Below, in pieces: positions 40,797-50,127 of a DNA stretch of 64,000 nt (its first letter is position 1; each line of letters starts with the position of its first letter). The translations under genes were made by a program, and so were the position numbers. The notes under the pieces are model-generated. The model worked only from the letters and a program-made list of their open reading frames with translations. It was not told the DNA's origin and did not search any database. Origin of the DNA: Billgrantia ethanolica (GTDB lineage: Bacteria; Pseudomonadota; Gammaproteobacteria; Pseudomonadales; Halomonadaceae); contig NZ_JABFTX010000004.1 in the NCBI RefSeq assembly GCF_021404305.1, forward strand, positions 186,001 through 250,000. The letters are read 5' to 3'.

Positions 40797-41975
40797 TCAT
40801 GATGAACTGCGCGTATAGCGTTCCGACTCCGGCACGGCAGAGGGAGCAAAGGCAGGCGCCCGGTACTCCTGCCACCCCTTTCGATAGAGGTGCCAGCAGA
40901 TCGCCAGCATCATCCAGAACAGGGTCGAGCGAAGCCCGTTGTGGGTTATCGAATAGATCAGCGGCCCCGCCACGCCCATCCAGACGTAGAGCGGTGCCCT
41001 GTGCAGTGCGAGGAAGATGACGGCCAGGAACAGCCCGAACCCGGGGATGCCATAGGCAAACAGCATGTTGCCGTAGGAGGAGTGGATCTCGCTGCTGTGA
41101 TAGGGATAGAAGCGCCGCCGCTCACCCTCCGCCGCCCCCAGAATGGCGTATTCCGGGAAGTTGGCCAGCCGGTCGTACTTGCGCTCCTCGTAGGCGTTCT
41201 CCATCTTGTCCGGAGCGCGATCCATGCGCGACTGCAGATTGCTCTGCACCTGGCCATCCGAGCTCAGGTTCACCACCACCACCACCCCCAGGATCAGCGG
41301 CGCCACCAGCAGCAGCCTGGCGAAACGGCGCAGTCGATCCAGATTGGCCACCACCCAGCCAAGGCCGACCAACACCGCACCGCCCATGGCCCCCAAGGAG
41401 GAAGCCGCGAGAATGCTGACCACGGCGGCCACCAATCCGGCCAGCATCAGTGGCCGCAGCGGTGGCCGGAAATCGTCGAGCAACATGAGGATCACGATCC
41501 CGCACAGCGAGAAGTAGGCCAGCTGATTGGGATTGTTGAAGCTTCCGGTAGTGCGGTTGGCCCCAGCCCCCAGCTGCAGCAGCACCTGGCTGGCGGCGAC
41601 CAGCAGGGCGATGGAAATGGCGTTACGGATCAGGCTGCAGCCCATCTCGCCCGAAACGCCGAGAAAGCGCAGCAGCGCCATGCCCACCAGAAAGTTGAAG
41701 AAGAAGAAGGCGGGGTAGATGAAGAACGAGGTGCGCTCCATGACCAGCGTCCAGCCCAGGCTGACCAGCAGCACCCACAGCACCATCAACGCCCAGCAGA
41801 TGACGAAGGACGATAGCACCCTGCCGCGATCGGTGAGCGCCAGCAGCGACATCAACACGGCAAAACCGAGCAGCAGGAAGTCGGCGGGCTGAGGCTGACC
41901 GCTGGGAAACACATACAGACTCGCCAGGCTCAGCCCGAGGAACAGCAGAATGGCGGCTAGCAGGTGCATGAGCAT
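40797..41975 (-). CDS. O-antigen ligase/polymerase (Wzy) family membrane protein
   Basis: The 392-residue protein has about eleven hydrophobic helices. FNNPNQLAYFSL and the large periplasmic loop followed by HSSYGNMLFAYGIPGFGLFLAVIF are hallmarks of the O-antigen ligase/Wzy family. With Wza and Wzc encoded in the same operon, a polymerase role is favoured over lipid A ligation. It ends 13 nt before the phytase-like gene. Confidence 0.85.
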   Translation of the reverse strand: MLMHLLAAILLFLGLSLASLYVFPSGQPQPADFLLLGFAVLMSLLALTDRGRVLSSFVICWALMVLWVLLVSLGWTLVMERTSFFIYPAFFFFNFLVGMALLRFLGVSGEMGCSLIRNAISIALLVAASQVLLQLGAGANRTTGSFNNPNQLAYFSLCGIVILMLLDDFRPPLRPLMLAGLVAAVVSILAASSLGAMGGAVLVGLGWVVANLDRLRRFARLLLVAPLILGVVVVVNLSSDGQVQSNLQSRMDRAPDKMENAYEERKYDRLANFPEYAILGAAEGERRRFYPYHSSEIHSSYGNMLFAYGIPGFGLFLAVIFLALHRAPLYVWMGVAGPLIYSITHNGLRSTLFWMMLAICWHLYRKGWQEYRAPAFAPSAVPESERYTRSSS

Positions 41976-41990
41976 GCCTCGTAGAAGTGA

Positions 41991-43793
41991 CTAGAGATTG
42001 GCCATCATGCGGAAGGTGTGGTTGTGCGCGACCAGCTCGTCGTAGGTGCCGCTGTCGGTGACACGCCCCTTGTCGAGCATGTAGATCATGTCGCACTCCT
42101 TCACCGTGGTGAGACGGTGAGCGACCATCACCAGCGTCTTGCCCCCGGCAATGGCATCGATGTCGTCCATGACCCGCTGCTCGGTGATGCCGTCGAGCGC
42201 GCTGGTGGCTTCATCGAGCACCAGCACCTGCGCATCGCGATAGAGCGCCCGGGCAATGCCGATACGCTGGCGCTGCCCCCCCGAGAGCTGCACGCCGCGC
42301 TCGCCGACATGGGTCTCGAGTCCTTCGGGCAGCGAGGCCAGCAGCGACTCGAGCTGAGCCATGCGCACCGCCTCTTGCGCCCGCGCCACGTCGATCTCCT
42401 CACGAGGCACGCCGAACGCCACGTTCTCCAGTACGGTGGCATCCGCCAGAAAGATGTGTTGAGGGACGAAACCGATGCCGGCCTGCCAGCGCGGCAGGGT
42501 CGCCTCGTCCAGCGCCACCTCGTCCACCAGGATCCGTCCCTGCTGGGGATGAATCAGTCCCAGCAGCAGATCCACGGCGGTGGACTTGCCGGAGCCTGAC
42601 TCCCCCACCAGCCCGACCCGGGCGCCAACCGGAATCTCCAGGCTCAGCCCGTTGAGTGCCGGCAGGCGCTTGCCCGGGTAGTGAAAGTGCACGTCGTCGA
42701 AGCGAATGCTCGTTTTCGCCACCAGCGGCGGCAGCGCTTCGTCGTTCCCGCGAACTTCGGCCTCGGCATGGGAGCAGCTGGCCACCAGGTCGTCGCGGAT
42801 CGTCTCGTAGGCCGCCAGGTTGCTGCGGATATGCGAGATGGATGAGTAGATCTTCTGGTAGGCAGGCAGCATCTTGAACCCGGCCAGGGCGTAGATCGAC
42901 AGCGCCGGCAGAATCGTGCCCAGGTTGCCCTGGTGGGCATTGAGCAGATAGAGCACCAGCAGGATCACCGAGCCGAAGGCGACCATCTCGATGGCATAGC
43001 GCGGCGCCTCGCTCAAGCCCTGCGATACCCCTTGGCCGCGCGCCACCTGCTGGCTGGCCTTGTCGAACTGGCGCGTGAAGGTGGCCTGGCGACGCAACAG
43101 CAACAGGTCCTTGATGCCGCCGAAGCCTTCCGTCATCAGCTTGAAGCGCTTGGCCTGGAAGCGCGACACGCGCCTGCCGTTGGCCACCAGAAAGCGGCGC
43201 ACCGTCTTGTACAGCAGCAGATAGGAGAGGATGAAGATCACGATGCCGGTCGCGGCCACCTTCGGGTTGTAGACGAAGATGGTGATCGACATGCAGGTGA
43301 CCATCACCAGCTTGGCATTGAGCTGCATGAAGGGATTGATCACCTTGGTAGTGACTCTTTGTACCTCCTGCGAAACACGATTGATCAGGCGGCTGCTGCT
43401 GCCGCCGGCATGGTAGAGCCAAGGCTGATACAGGTAGTAGCGATACAGCCGGCTGGAGAGCTCGGCGCCGACCCGCGCACCGTAGAGCGACAGTCGCCAG
43501 GTGGTGTACATGGAGAACAGCGCCGCCATCAGCATTATCGCGAGCACACTGGCTCCCAGCAGGGTGAGAAACCGCTCGGGGCTGCCGACGCCGCTCCACC
43601 CATAGGCCTGGGCCAGCCAGCCCTCGCCCTGCAGCCGACTCATGTCGCCCACCACCGCCATGAAGGGACCGATGGCAATCACGCTGGCGATCTCGGCGAA
43701 GGCCATGATGATGATCAAGCCCTGCAGCCGCAGCAGGCGACGACGCTGGTCCGAGGTCAGCAGCGAGTACAGCTCACGTAGTTGACTCAACAT
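41991..43793 (-). CDS. ABC exporter half-transporter, PglK/MsbA-like flippase candidate
   Basis: The 600-residue protein fuses a six-helix membrane domain (residues 1-320) to an ATPase with GLVGESGSGKSTAVDLLLG (Walker A), QLSGGQRQRIGIARAL (signature) and VLVLDEATSALD (Walker B). The N-terminal LRELYSLLTSDQRRRLLRLQGL is typical of PglK-like lipid-linked oligosaccharide flippases. As no Wzx is found in the window, it may flip the repeat unit. It lies 6 nt after wzc and 15 nt before the Wzy-like gene. Confidence 0.85.
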   Translation of the reverse strand: MLSQLRELYSLLTSDQRRRLLRLQGLIIIMAFAEIASVIAIGPFMAVVGDMSRLQGEGWLAQAYGWSGVGSPERFLTLLGASVLAIMLMAALFSMYTTWRLSLYGARVGAELSSRLYRYYLYQPWLYHAGGSSSRLINRVSQEVQRVTTKVINPFMQLNAKLVMVTCMSITIFVYNPKVAATGIVIFILSYLLLYKTVRRFLVANGRRVSRFQAKRFKLMTEGFGGIKDLLLLRRQATFTRQFDKASQQVARGQGVSQGLSEAPRYAIEMVAFGSVILLVLYLLNAHQGNLGTILPALSIYALAGFKMLPAYQKIYSSISHIRSNLAAYETIRDDLVASCSHAEAEVRGNDEALPPLVAKTSIRFDDVHFHYPGKRLPALNGLSLEIPVGARVGLVGESGSGKSTAVDLLLGLIHPQQGRILVDEVALDEATLPRWQAGIGFVPQHIFLADATVLENVAFGVPREEIDVARAQEAVRMAQLESLLASLPEGLETHVGERGVQLSGGQRQRIGIARALYRDAQVLVLDEATSALDGITEQRVMDDIDAIAGGKTLVMVAHRLTTVKECDMIYMLDKGRVTDSGTYDELVAHNHTFRMMANL

Positions 43794-43799
43794 TCCCTG

Positions 43800-46067
43800 T
43801 CACCGATAAGCATAGATGTAGTTGCCGTAGTGGCCGTAGCGGCTGCCGGCCGGCTTCTCGAGACCGTTGAGAATCGCCCCCTTGAGCCGTACCCCGGCGC
43901 TCTCCAGCCTGCGCTTGGCCGCCTTGATCTCCGCCGGCGGACTGACGCCGAAGCGAACTACCAGCAAACTGGTACCGGCCAGCTTGCCGACGATGGCGGC
44001 ATCCGTGACGGCCAGCACCGGTGGCGTGTCGATCACCACCAGGTCGTAGTCCTCGCTCATCGCCTGCAGGAAGTCGTGGAAGCTGCGCTGCATCAGCAGC
44101 TCGGAGGGGTTGGGCGGAACCGTGCCGCGCGCCACGTAGTCCAGCCCCTCCACCTCGGAGGTGCGGATCGCTTCGCTGGGCTCGATGCGCTGGGCCAGCA
44201 GCTCGGACAGGCCCGGCATGCCCTTGGCATGAAACGCATGATGCAGGCGGCCGCGACGCATGTCGGCGTCGATCAGCAGTACCCGCTGCCCGGCCTGGGC
44301 GCAGACGGTGGCCAGGTTGGCAGCCACGAAACTCTTGCCCGCCCCCGGGCCCGCCCCGGCAATCATCAAACGATTGTTGCCTGCCTCCAGCATGGCGAAG
44401 TAGAGGCTGGTACGCAGGCTGCGCAGCGCCTCGACGGCAAGCTCGGCGGGATCTGCCACCGCCAGCAGCCCGCGGAAGACGTCCTGCTGCTGCTTCGAGC
44501 CTGTCGGCCGAATCTGGCGTGTGAGCCGGGTCTGCTCCTGTGAAGCGGGCAAGGTGGCATACACCGGCAGGCCGATCTCATCGAGCTGGTCGGGGCTCTT
44601 GATCGCCTGACTCAGCAGCAGGCGCAGGATGACCCCCACGCAGGCCAGCACGGCACCGATCATGGCGCTGACCAGGGTGGTGAGCGGGATCCGTGGCGAA
44701 ATGGCCCCGGGCCGCATCTCGGCGTTGTCGAGAATCCGCACGTTGCCCACGGTGCCCGCCTTCAGCAGGCGCATCTCCTGACGCTGATTGAGCAGCTGCA
44801 CATAGACCTGCTGGTTGACTTGAGTGTCGCGGGTCAGGCGCAGTACCTCCTGCTGAGTCTCGGGCAGCTCACCCACCAGCCCATTCAGGCGCTCGCGCTC
44901 GGCCTGCAGCTGTGATCGCTGTCGCAGCAGTGCCTGGTAGTTGGGATGCGTAGGCCGGAAACGCTCGGCCAGATCCGCCTCGGCCAGGGCGAGTTCGGTC
45001 AACTGGTTTTCTACCGCCACCATCCTGTTGAGCAGGTTCTGGGTCTCGAACGTCAGATCGACGGAGTCGCGCTGAGCCCGGTAGCTGTTCAGCTGATTTT
45101 CCGCTTCCGTCAACTGTGCATTGACCTGGGGAATCTGCTCGTCCAGGAAGGCAATCTGCTTCTCGGCCTCCTCCGACTGCCGCTGCACGTTCTGGGTCAG
45201 AAAGACCCCGGTAATGGTATCCAGCGTCTGCTGTGTCAGGCTACGATCCGGCCCGCTGAGAAATACCTGATAGACCCCGGAGTCCTTGCCCCGCGGCACG
45301 ATCATGAAGTTGCGCTGCAGCTGGCCGATCGCACTGAGGCGGGAGACGCGACTTACCTCGAACTCGGCGCCCGGATGGGCCACCATCTGACTGACGAAGA
45401 GTCGATAGCCTTCGTCGTTCCGGGCGGTCTCGCCGCTGCGACCACGCAGCAGCCTGGTGCCATCCAGCAGCAGCTCATAGGTGTCGGCACCCGTCACTCT
45501 CAAGGTGTGCCGGAGCCCTTCCCCCTGTGCCGGAACCTCGAAGCGGGAAATGCGCAGGGACTCCCCCGCCCACACATAAGGCGAGCCCGACGAGGCAAGC
45601 GCACCGGGTAGCCGCTCGCGCACGAAGGTTGGAGTAAAGCGCTCGAGCCAGGCGTGCCGGACTCCGTGATTGACCAGAAAGTCGCCTACCCACGGCATCC
45701 GACGCGGCTCGATCACCAGGGTCAAATCGAGGCGGTCGACGGTCTCCCCCATGACCATGCGAGACTGCAGGATCTCCAGCTCGGCCGCTGTCGGATTGCC
45801 CATCTGCTCCCCGCCGGCCAGGGACTGCAGCAGCCCCAGAATCGCAGCGCGGTTCTCCACCTGAATGAGCGCGTCGGACTGGTAGATACGAGGCTGAGAG
45901 CTCGCATGAAAATACCCGGCCAACATGAAGACGATAACGCTGAGGAAAATGATCCTTTTCCTGTCGATTAAAGCATCGAGCAACTTCCTCAAGCTGATAT
46001 CGCCACTCTCTGTCGGGGCTGGTGCTGGCGACTGAGGTGACGCAGGTGGGTTCGGGAAAATCGTCAT
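43800..46067 (-). CDS. wzc: Wzc-type chain-length regulator and tyrosine autokinase
   Basis: The 755-residue protein has a Wzz domain with a first membrane helix (RIIFLSVIVFMLAGYF), a long coiled-coil periplasmic region, a second helix near residue 455 (LTTLVSAMIGAVLACVGVILRLLL), and a BY-kinase domain with GAGPGAGKSFVAANLA (Walker A), VLLIDADMRRG (Walker A') and YDLVVIDTPPV (Walker B). The C-terminus ends SRYGHYGNYIYAYR, a tyrosine cluster for autophosphorylation. The phosphatase partner is encoded at 47681. Confidence 0.95.
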   Translation of the reverse strand: MTIFPNPPASPQSPAPAPTESGDISLRKLLDALIDRKRIIFLSVIVFMLAGYFHASSQPRIYQSDALIQVENRAAILGLLQSLAGGEQMGNPTAAELEILQSRMVMGETVDRLDLTLVIEPRRMPWVGDFLVNHGVRHAWLERFTPTFVRERLPGALASSGSPYVWAGESLRISRFEVPAQGEGLRHTLRVTGADTYELLLDGTRLLRGRSGETARNDEGYRLFVSQMVAHPGAEFEVSRVSRLSAIGQLQRNFMIVPRGKDSGVYQVFLSGPDRSLTQQTLDTITGVFLTQNVQRQSEEAEKQIAFLDEQIPQVNAQLTEAENQLNSYRAQRDSVDLTFETQNLLNRMVAVENQLTELALAEADLAERFRPTHPNYQALLRQRSQLQAERERLNGLVGELPETQQEVLRLTRDTQVNQQVYVQLLNQRQEMRLLKAGTVGNVRILDNAEMRPGAISPRIPLTTLVSAMIGAVLACVGVILRLLLSQAIKSPDQLDEIGLPVYATLPASQEQTRLTRQIRPTGSKQQQDVFRGLLAVADPAELAVEALRSLRTSLYFAMLEAGNNRLMIAGAGPGAGKSFVAANLATVCAQAGQRVLLIDADMRRGRLHHAFHAKGMPGLSELLAQRIEPSEAIRTSEVEGLDYVARGTVPPNPSELLMQRSFHDFLQAMSEDYDLVVIDTPPVLAVTDAAIVGKLAGTSLLVVRFGVSPPAEIKAAKRRLESAGVRLKGAILNGLEKPAGSRYGHYGNYIYAYR

Positions 46068-46109
46068 GGATGGTGCCTCTCATTGACTGTGCCAGCGATG
46101 AGAAAGGGT

Positions 46110-47291
46110 TTAGATATCACCGACATTGTCTACGGATCTTGCCACGTCACCTGGGAGAGTTACCGAAGGAATCAACAGGGAAATTACGTTATTCCAGCGT
46201 GCCAACGGTGCGGAAGTCACGTAGACGACATCCTGTGGATTCAATGGAAATCTCGTACCCAGCATCAGACGGGTCGCATCGCTTATGTCGAGCTGATAGA
46301 CCGTGGCCAATTTCTCACTTTCCGGTGGATTGCCGCGTACCACAAAAATGCCTGAGGGCTGTGCACGGCTCTCGTTCACCCCCCCTGCGCGAGCCAGGGC
46401 ATCCGTCAGTGACAGGCGCTCGTTGCCCAGCGGAATGGCACCTGGCCTCAATACCTGGCCGAGTACGACCACGTTCTGGTTCTCGGAGGTGGGAACGTGC
46501 AGCAGATCGCCGTCTCGCAGCAGTCGATTCTGCGTCAGGTCGCCCTGACGCAGCATGGCGAACAGGGAGATTCGCTCCTCGCGTCCTTCGCGATTGAGCA
46601 GTACGTTGTGCCAGTCCGCATCATTGCGCGCGCCACCGGCCTCGCTGATGGCATCCAGCACCGTCAGCGGTACGATGGTAAGTGGCTGAGCACCGGGGCG
46701 TTCAACCGCTCCACTGACGTAGACTTTCTGCGAGCGGAAAGCCGCAATGCCCACTTCCACCTGGGGCTCGGTAATCACCTGGGAGAGACGCCGGCTGATC
46801 ATGCCCCGCAGCTCCTCGAGCGTCATGCCCGCCACCTGCACGCGGCCCACGTAGGGATAGAACATGGTGCCATCCGGCCGTACCCGGTTACCGGTTTCCG
46901 ATGCCGCACGCTCACTGCCGGCTGGAATGGTGAGCTCGGGGTGGTCGTAGACGATGACGCTGATCACGTCTCCCGGGCCAATACGGTACTCGTAGCTCTG
47001 AAGCTGCCTCTGCAGATCGGCTGGCAGGGGCCGCGAGGCAGGCTCGACCGGTCTCATCTCCATGACCAGCTCAGGGGTTATCGGCTGTATGTCGACACGG
47101 GCATCCAATGACTCTTCGAGTCGGTTGTGATTGATATGCCCCCCTGGAGCAAGAGAACATCCTGCCAATGAAAGCATCAGAATCAACAAGAAAAGGAGCA
47201 AGGAACACCTTGCCGCTGCAGCCCAGGTGGTGCGACTATCCGACTCGTCGGAAGCGCATGTGGCTGTACTTCCCCCACTGATTGTAGTCAT
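46110..47291 (-). CDS. wza: Wza-type outer membrane polysaccharide export lipoprotein
   Basis: The 393-residue protein has a lipoprotein signal (LLFLLILMLSLAGC), a Poly_export domain (YRIGPGDVISVIVYDHPELT ... RPDGTMFYPYVGRVQVAG) and SLBB domains (VYVSGAVERPGAQPL and VVVLGQVLRPGAIPL). It forms the export channel with Wzc. It is the first gene of the long minus-strand exopolysaccharide run; the start at 47291 puts the signal peptide about 30 residues in, so the true start may be further downstream. Confidence 0.94.
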   Translation of the reverse strand: MTTISGGSTATCASDESDSRTTWAAAARCSLLLFLLILMLSLAGCSLAPGGHINHNRLEESLDARVDIQPITPELVMEMRPVEPASRPLPADLQRQLQSYEYRIGPGDVISVIVYDHPELTIPAGSERAASETGNRVRPDGTMFYPYVGRVQVAGMTLEELRGMISRRLSQVITEPQVEVGIAAFRSQKVYVSGAVERPGAQPLTIVPLTVLDAISEAGGARNDADWHNVLLNREGREERISLFAMLRQGDLTQNRLLRDGDLLHVPTSENQNVVVLGQVLRPGAIPLGNERLSLTDALARAGGVNESRAQPSGIFVVRGNPPESEKLATVYQLDISDATRLMLGTRFPLNPQDVVYVTSAPLARWNNVISLLIPSVTLPGDVARSVDNVGDI

Positions 47292-47680
47292 GGTTCGATC
47301 CCCCTCAGGACCCCTGTGACACGCTACCGCCCCGGATTTCTTGGAAGCCATCCGAAGCCCTATCTTTTTCCTTGCTTATCGCTTCGTCACATCCAGATAT
47401 ACAATTTACATTTCATTACATTCTGGATCACAAGACCATGACAGTAGGATGATGGCGAAGATACATTTAGGTTACATGTGCGTTTCGGTGTGGCCAGATG
47501 GTTTTTGCCTCAGATAGAGGCTGAAAATTGGTGGCAAAAAAAGACTCAGAAGGAAATAAGGCGGGAAAATAAAGTGGATGAGAAAAGTCAGGCAGAAGCG
47601 TTAGACACAACTGATGTGGGAAAACAATAAAAGGCAAACCATGGGCTTGGAAAAGCCTTCACGGCGGGGTTGTCGGTCGC
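47292..47680. promoter_or_regulatory. AT-rich intergenic region upstream of wza
   Basis: This 389-bp gap between wza and the phosphatase gene is clearly poorer in GC than the genes on both sides and holds no plausible reading frame. It must contain the main promoter of the polysaccharide operon. TCCAGA (47391-47396) and TCTGGA (47424-47429) form an inverted repeat on either side of an AT-rich stretch; I cannot assign a regulator. The AT bias may mark an H-NS-family (MvaT-like) target, which is inference. Confidence 0.5.
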
Positions 47681-48118
47681 TCAAAGCCGCGGCGCCCAGG
47701 TATCGCTGGCTTCGGTCAGCAAGCGATGTACCTGCTCGAAAAACGCTGCTGAGCGACGATACGGATCGGGAATGTCGAGTCCCTGCCCCCGAGCCAGCCA
47801 GTGCCCCAGGCGCATGACCTTGCCCATCGTCTGGGGCCAGCGTTCGCTGACTTCGCGGCGCTGACCTTCACTCATGACGAGTACCAGATCGGCCTCGGCC
47901 AGCTGTCGAGCATCCAGTTGCCGTGCGTGATGCCCACTGACGTCGATCCCGTCGGCTTCGGCGAGCAGGAGCGCCTCCGGCACGACACCCTGACCGGCCA
48001 GTGCGGTGAGCCCTGCCGATTCCACTCGACAATGGGGAAGGCGCCGCTGAAGCATGGCGGCAGCCACAGGGCTGCGACAGACGTTGCCGCGACACACCAC
48101 CAGGATGGAGCGAATCAT
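47681..48118 (-). CDS. wzb: Low-molecular-weight protein tyrosine phosphatase (Wzb type)
   Basis: The 145-residue protein has the catalytic loop VVCRGNVCRSP (C-x5-R) at the N-terminus and the general-acid aspartate motif IPDPYRRS near the C-terminus. It would dephosphorylate the Wzc tyrosine cluster. The first cysteine of the loop (VCRGNVCRS) is preserved, so the enzyme should be active. It is set apart from wza by 389 nt, so it may have its own transcript or share a long leader. Confidence 0.92.
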   Translation of the reverse strand: MIRSILVVCRGNVCRSPVAAAMLQRRLPHCRVESAGLTALAGQGVVPEALLLAEADGIDVSGHHARQLDARQLAEADLVLVMSEGQRREVSERWPQTMGKVMRLGHWLARGQGLDIPDPYRRSAAFFEQVHRLLTEASDTWAPRL

Positions 48119-48270
48119 GACGGTACCGCATGTGAACGAAGGGGGAACATGCCTGGACTATAGCGTCTCGCGACGTCGGGTGTGGAAAATGCTCGTCGCC
48201 TGGCGCAGCATAGAGCCAGCCAAAGCGATCTTCGAGCCAAGTTCTGGAGTGTGATGTTGGAGAGCAGCGA

Positions 48271-49020
48271 ATGAAAGACCGCAGTGCCATGCGCCTGGCC
48301 CGTCTGCAACAGGCGCTGGCCGGTGGCGGCACCCTGCCTCTCGGCGAGGCCGCACAGATGTGCGCCGTCTCCGAGATGACCATTCGCCGCGACGTGGCCG
48401 CAAGCGACGGCGCCATGATTCTGCTCGGTGGACGCCTGGTGATGGCCAACCACTACGCGCCGGCCTATGACCTCGATCAGCAGCAGGACAGCCACACCCT
48501 GGCCAAGCGACGGCTCTGCGAACAGGCTGCCCGCTTCATCGCAGACGGTGACACCGTGTTCATCGACTGCGGCACCACCCTACTGCCCCTGGCGGGCCTG
48601 CTCGTCGAGCGCAGCCAGCTCACCGTGGTGACCTATGCACTCAACGTCGCCAATGCCGTGAGCCTGATTCCCGGCGTACGCCTGGTACTGCTGGGTGGCC
48701 TCTATCACACCACCTCGCACTCCTTCGGCAGCGACGACATGAGCGCGGCGATCAAGCGCCTGGGCATCAATCGCGCCTTCCTCTCGGCCGCCGGAGTGCA
48801 CGCCGAGCGCGGCGTGAGCTGCTTTCACTTCCACGAGGTCGCCCCCAAGCAGGCCGCCATCGCCTGCGCCGAGCAGCGCCTGCTGGTGGTGGACGAAAGC
48901 AAGATCGGCCAGGTGCGCCCGGCCTACTTCGCCCGCCTCGACGACTTCGACGTGGTCATCACCGACGGCGACATGGCGCTATCGCCGGCCAACGGCGGCC
49001 CCAGAATCGTCGCCGCCTGA
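48271..49020 (+). CDS. deoR: DeoR-type repressor of nucleoside catabolism
   Basis: The 249-residue protein has an N-terminal HTH (LGEAAQMCAVSEMTIRRDVAA) and a DeoRC sugar-phosphate sensor domain with DCGTTLLPLAGLLVE, VLLGGLYHTTSHSFGSDD and FLSAAGVHAERGVSCF. The whole length aligns well from memory with E. coli DeoR (VSEMTIRRD, LLGG, SAAGVH, VVD-SK-G-VRPA), better than with other family members such as GlpR. The expected effector is deoxyribose-5-phosphate. It lies 17 kb from the nupC-deo operon, whose promoter carries two operator-like sites. Confidence 0.85.
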   Translation: MKDRSAMRLARLQQALAGGGTLPLGEAAQMCAVSEMTIRRDVAASDGAMILLGGRLVMANHYAPAYDLDQQQDSHTLAKRRLCEQAARFIADGDTVFIDCGTTLLPLAGLLVERSQLTVVTYALNVANAVSLIPGVRLVLLGGLYHTTSHSFGSDDMSAAIKRLGINRAFLSAAGVHAERGVSCFHFHEVAPKQAAIACAEQRLLVVDESKIGQVRPAYFARLDDFDVVITDGDMALSPANGGPRIVAA

Positions 49021-49032
49021 CCCGGATACGAC

Positions 49033-49055
49033 GAAGCCGGAACAAGTCCGGCTTC
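49033..49055 (+). terminator. Hairpin downstream of deoR
   Basis: GAAGCCGGA (49033-49041) pairs perfectly with TCCGGCTTC (49047-49055) over a 5-base loop, 13 nt after the deoR stop. Only T-poor sequence follows, so termination efficiency is uncertain. Confidence 0.6.
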
Positions 49056-49071
49056 TGGGGTGGTGGTAATA

Positions 49072-49230
49072 GCCGAGCGCAGCCATTCAGGCTTGAGACG
49101 AAAAGTCGGCGAGCGAAGGCCAGACAAGGCAAAAATCGGCGAAAGGACGGAGTTTACGTGCTGTAAATGAGTACCTTGAGCCGATTTTTAACGCAGTATG
49201 GCCAAGCGCAGCCAGTTTTCGTCCAAGCCT
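49072..49230. repeat. About 160-bp nested inverted-repeat element between deoR and nrdJb
   Basis: The segment is made of paired blocks: AGGCTTGAGACGAAAA (49089-49104) with TTTTCGTCCAAGCCT (49216-49230), AAAAATCGGC (49131-49140) with GCCGATTTTT (49180-49189), and TTTAC/GTAAA around 49153-49167. A 14-base GCC[A/G]AGCGCAGCCA occurs directly repeated at 49072 and 49201. Its right end touches the nrdJb stop codon. It looks like a non-coding mobile or REP-like repeat. Confidence 0.65.
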
Positions 49231-49984
49231 AGCCACACTTGGACCAGCCACAGCCCGCATAACAGGTAGGACATCCATCCATCATGATCAGCTCGCCGCG
49301 GCACTCCGGGCAGTGGCCCACCACCGTGGGGCCGTCGCCCTTCTCTTCGGCGACTGCCGCCTTGGCCTGCTTCTCGGCCTGCGCTTCCTCTTCCGGGGTG
49401 GGCGGCTGCCAGGGATGACCGTGGGTCAGGCGGTGGGCGTAGCGGCGTACCAGCTCCTCCACCGGCACCTGGTTGCCATCCTGATCGAGGAAGCCGCGGC
49501 GGTAGAGGATCTGCTGGATCGACCAGGCGATGGCGGCCACTTCGGAGTCGTGGAACATCGGCTTGCCCCAGCGGTTCATGCCGCAGCGCACCAGGCCCTT
49601 GTCCCACGCCACCTTGCGCAGGTCGGCCACCGCCTGGGTGACGTAGCCACCGCGGGCGGCCAGCGACAGGCTGCGCATGGTGGCGGTGATCCACTGATGC
49701 TCGCTGGAGAGCTGGCCGGAGGGGAAGAAGAACTCCACCGGACGCTCGATCACCACCCGCTTGCCGTCGAGCACGCCTTCCACCGGCATGAAGGAGACCA
49801 GCAGGTAGACCTTCTTGCGGCCTTCGGCGCCGACGTAGGAGATCTTCTCGGAGACGGCCTCGAGAGTGCCCTCCGGGCGCGAGGGAATGCGTACCGTGAG
49901 CGGGTTCTCGTCGGCCAGCGGCGCCTCTTGCACCGCCTTCTTGACGCTGTAGGAAACGATCTTGGACTTGATTTCGACGGCCAT
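49229..49984 (-). CDS. nrdJb: NrdJb, C-terminal subunit of adenosylcobalamin-dependent (class II) ribonucleotide reductase
   Basis: The 251-residue protein corresponds to the end of single-chain NrdJ: the TSCPVC-like zinc-ribbon ending CPECRGELIMMDGCPTCYAGCGWSKCG-type cysteines provides the C-terminal redox pair that re-reduces the active site. Pseudomonas aeruginosa has the same NrdJa/NrdJb split. The ATG at 49984 follows AGGAG with 7 nt spacing. It is separated from nrdJa by 183 nt that hold copy C of the 85-bp repeat. Confidence 0.9.
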   Translation of the reverse strand: MAVEIKSKIVSYSVKKAVQEAPLADENPLTVRIPSRPEGTLEAVSEKISYVGAEGRKKVYLLVSFMPVEGVLDGKRVVIERPVEFFFPSGQLSSEHQWITATMRSLSLAARGGYVTQAVADLRKVAWDKGLVRCGMNRWGKPMFHDSEVAAIAWSIQQILYRRGFLDQDGNQVPVEELVRRYAHRLTHGHPWQPPTPEEEAQAEKQAKAAVAEEKGDGPTVVGHCPECRGELIMMDGCPTCYAGCGWSKCG

Positions 49985-50042
49985 CACGGGGCTCCTGCGG
50001 AAAAAGGTTGAACGGCACACAGCGGCTCGGAGCTGATCCGTC

Positions 50043-50127
50043 GACACGTCTGCGAGGAGGCGCTGTAAATACATCCCTGTACGCTATCTACGCCATCCAT
50101 GGCGTAGAACCTCCTCTTCGACGTGTC
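50043..50127 (-). repeat. 85-bp structured repeat, copy C (between nrdJa and nrdJb)
   Basis: On the minus strand it starts GACACGTCGAAGAGGAGG and ends CCTCCTCGCAGACGTGTC; outer 8-base stems pair perfectly although their sequence differs from copy A. Inside lie a perfect CTACGCCAT/ATGGCGTAG hairpin and a TACA/TGTA hairpin. It is oriented with transcription and begins 40 nt after the nrdJa stop. Confidence 0.88.
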
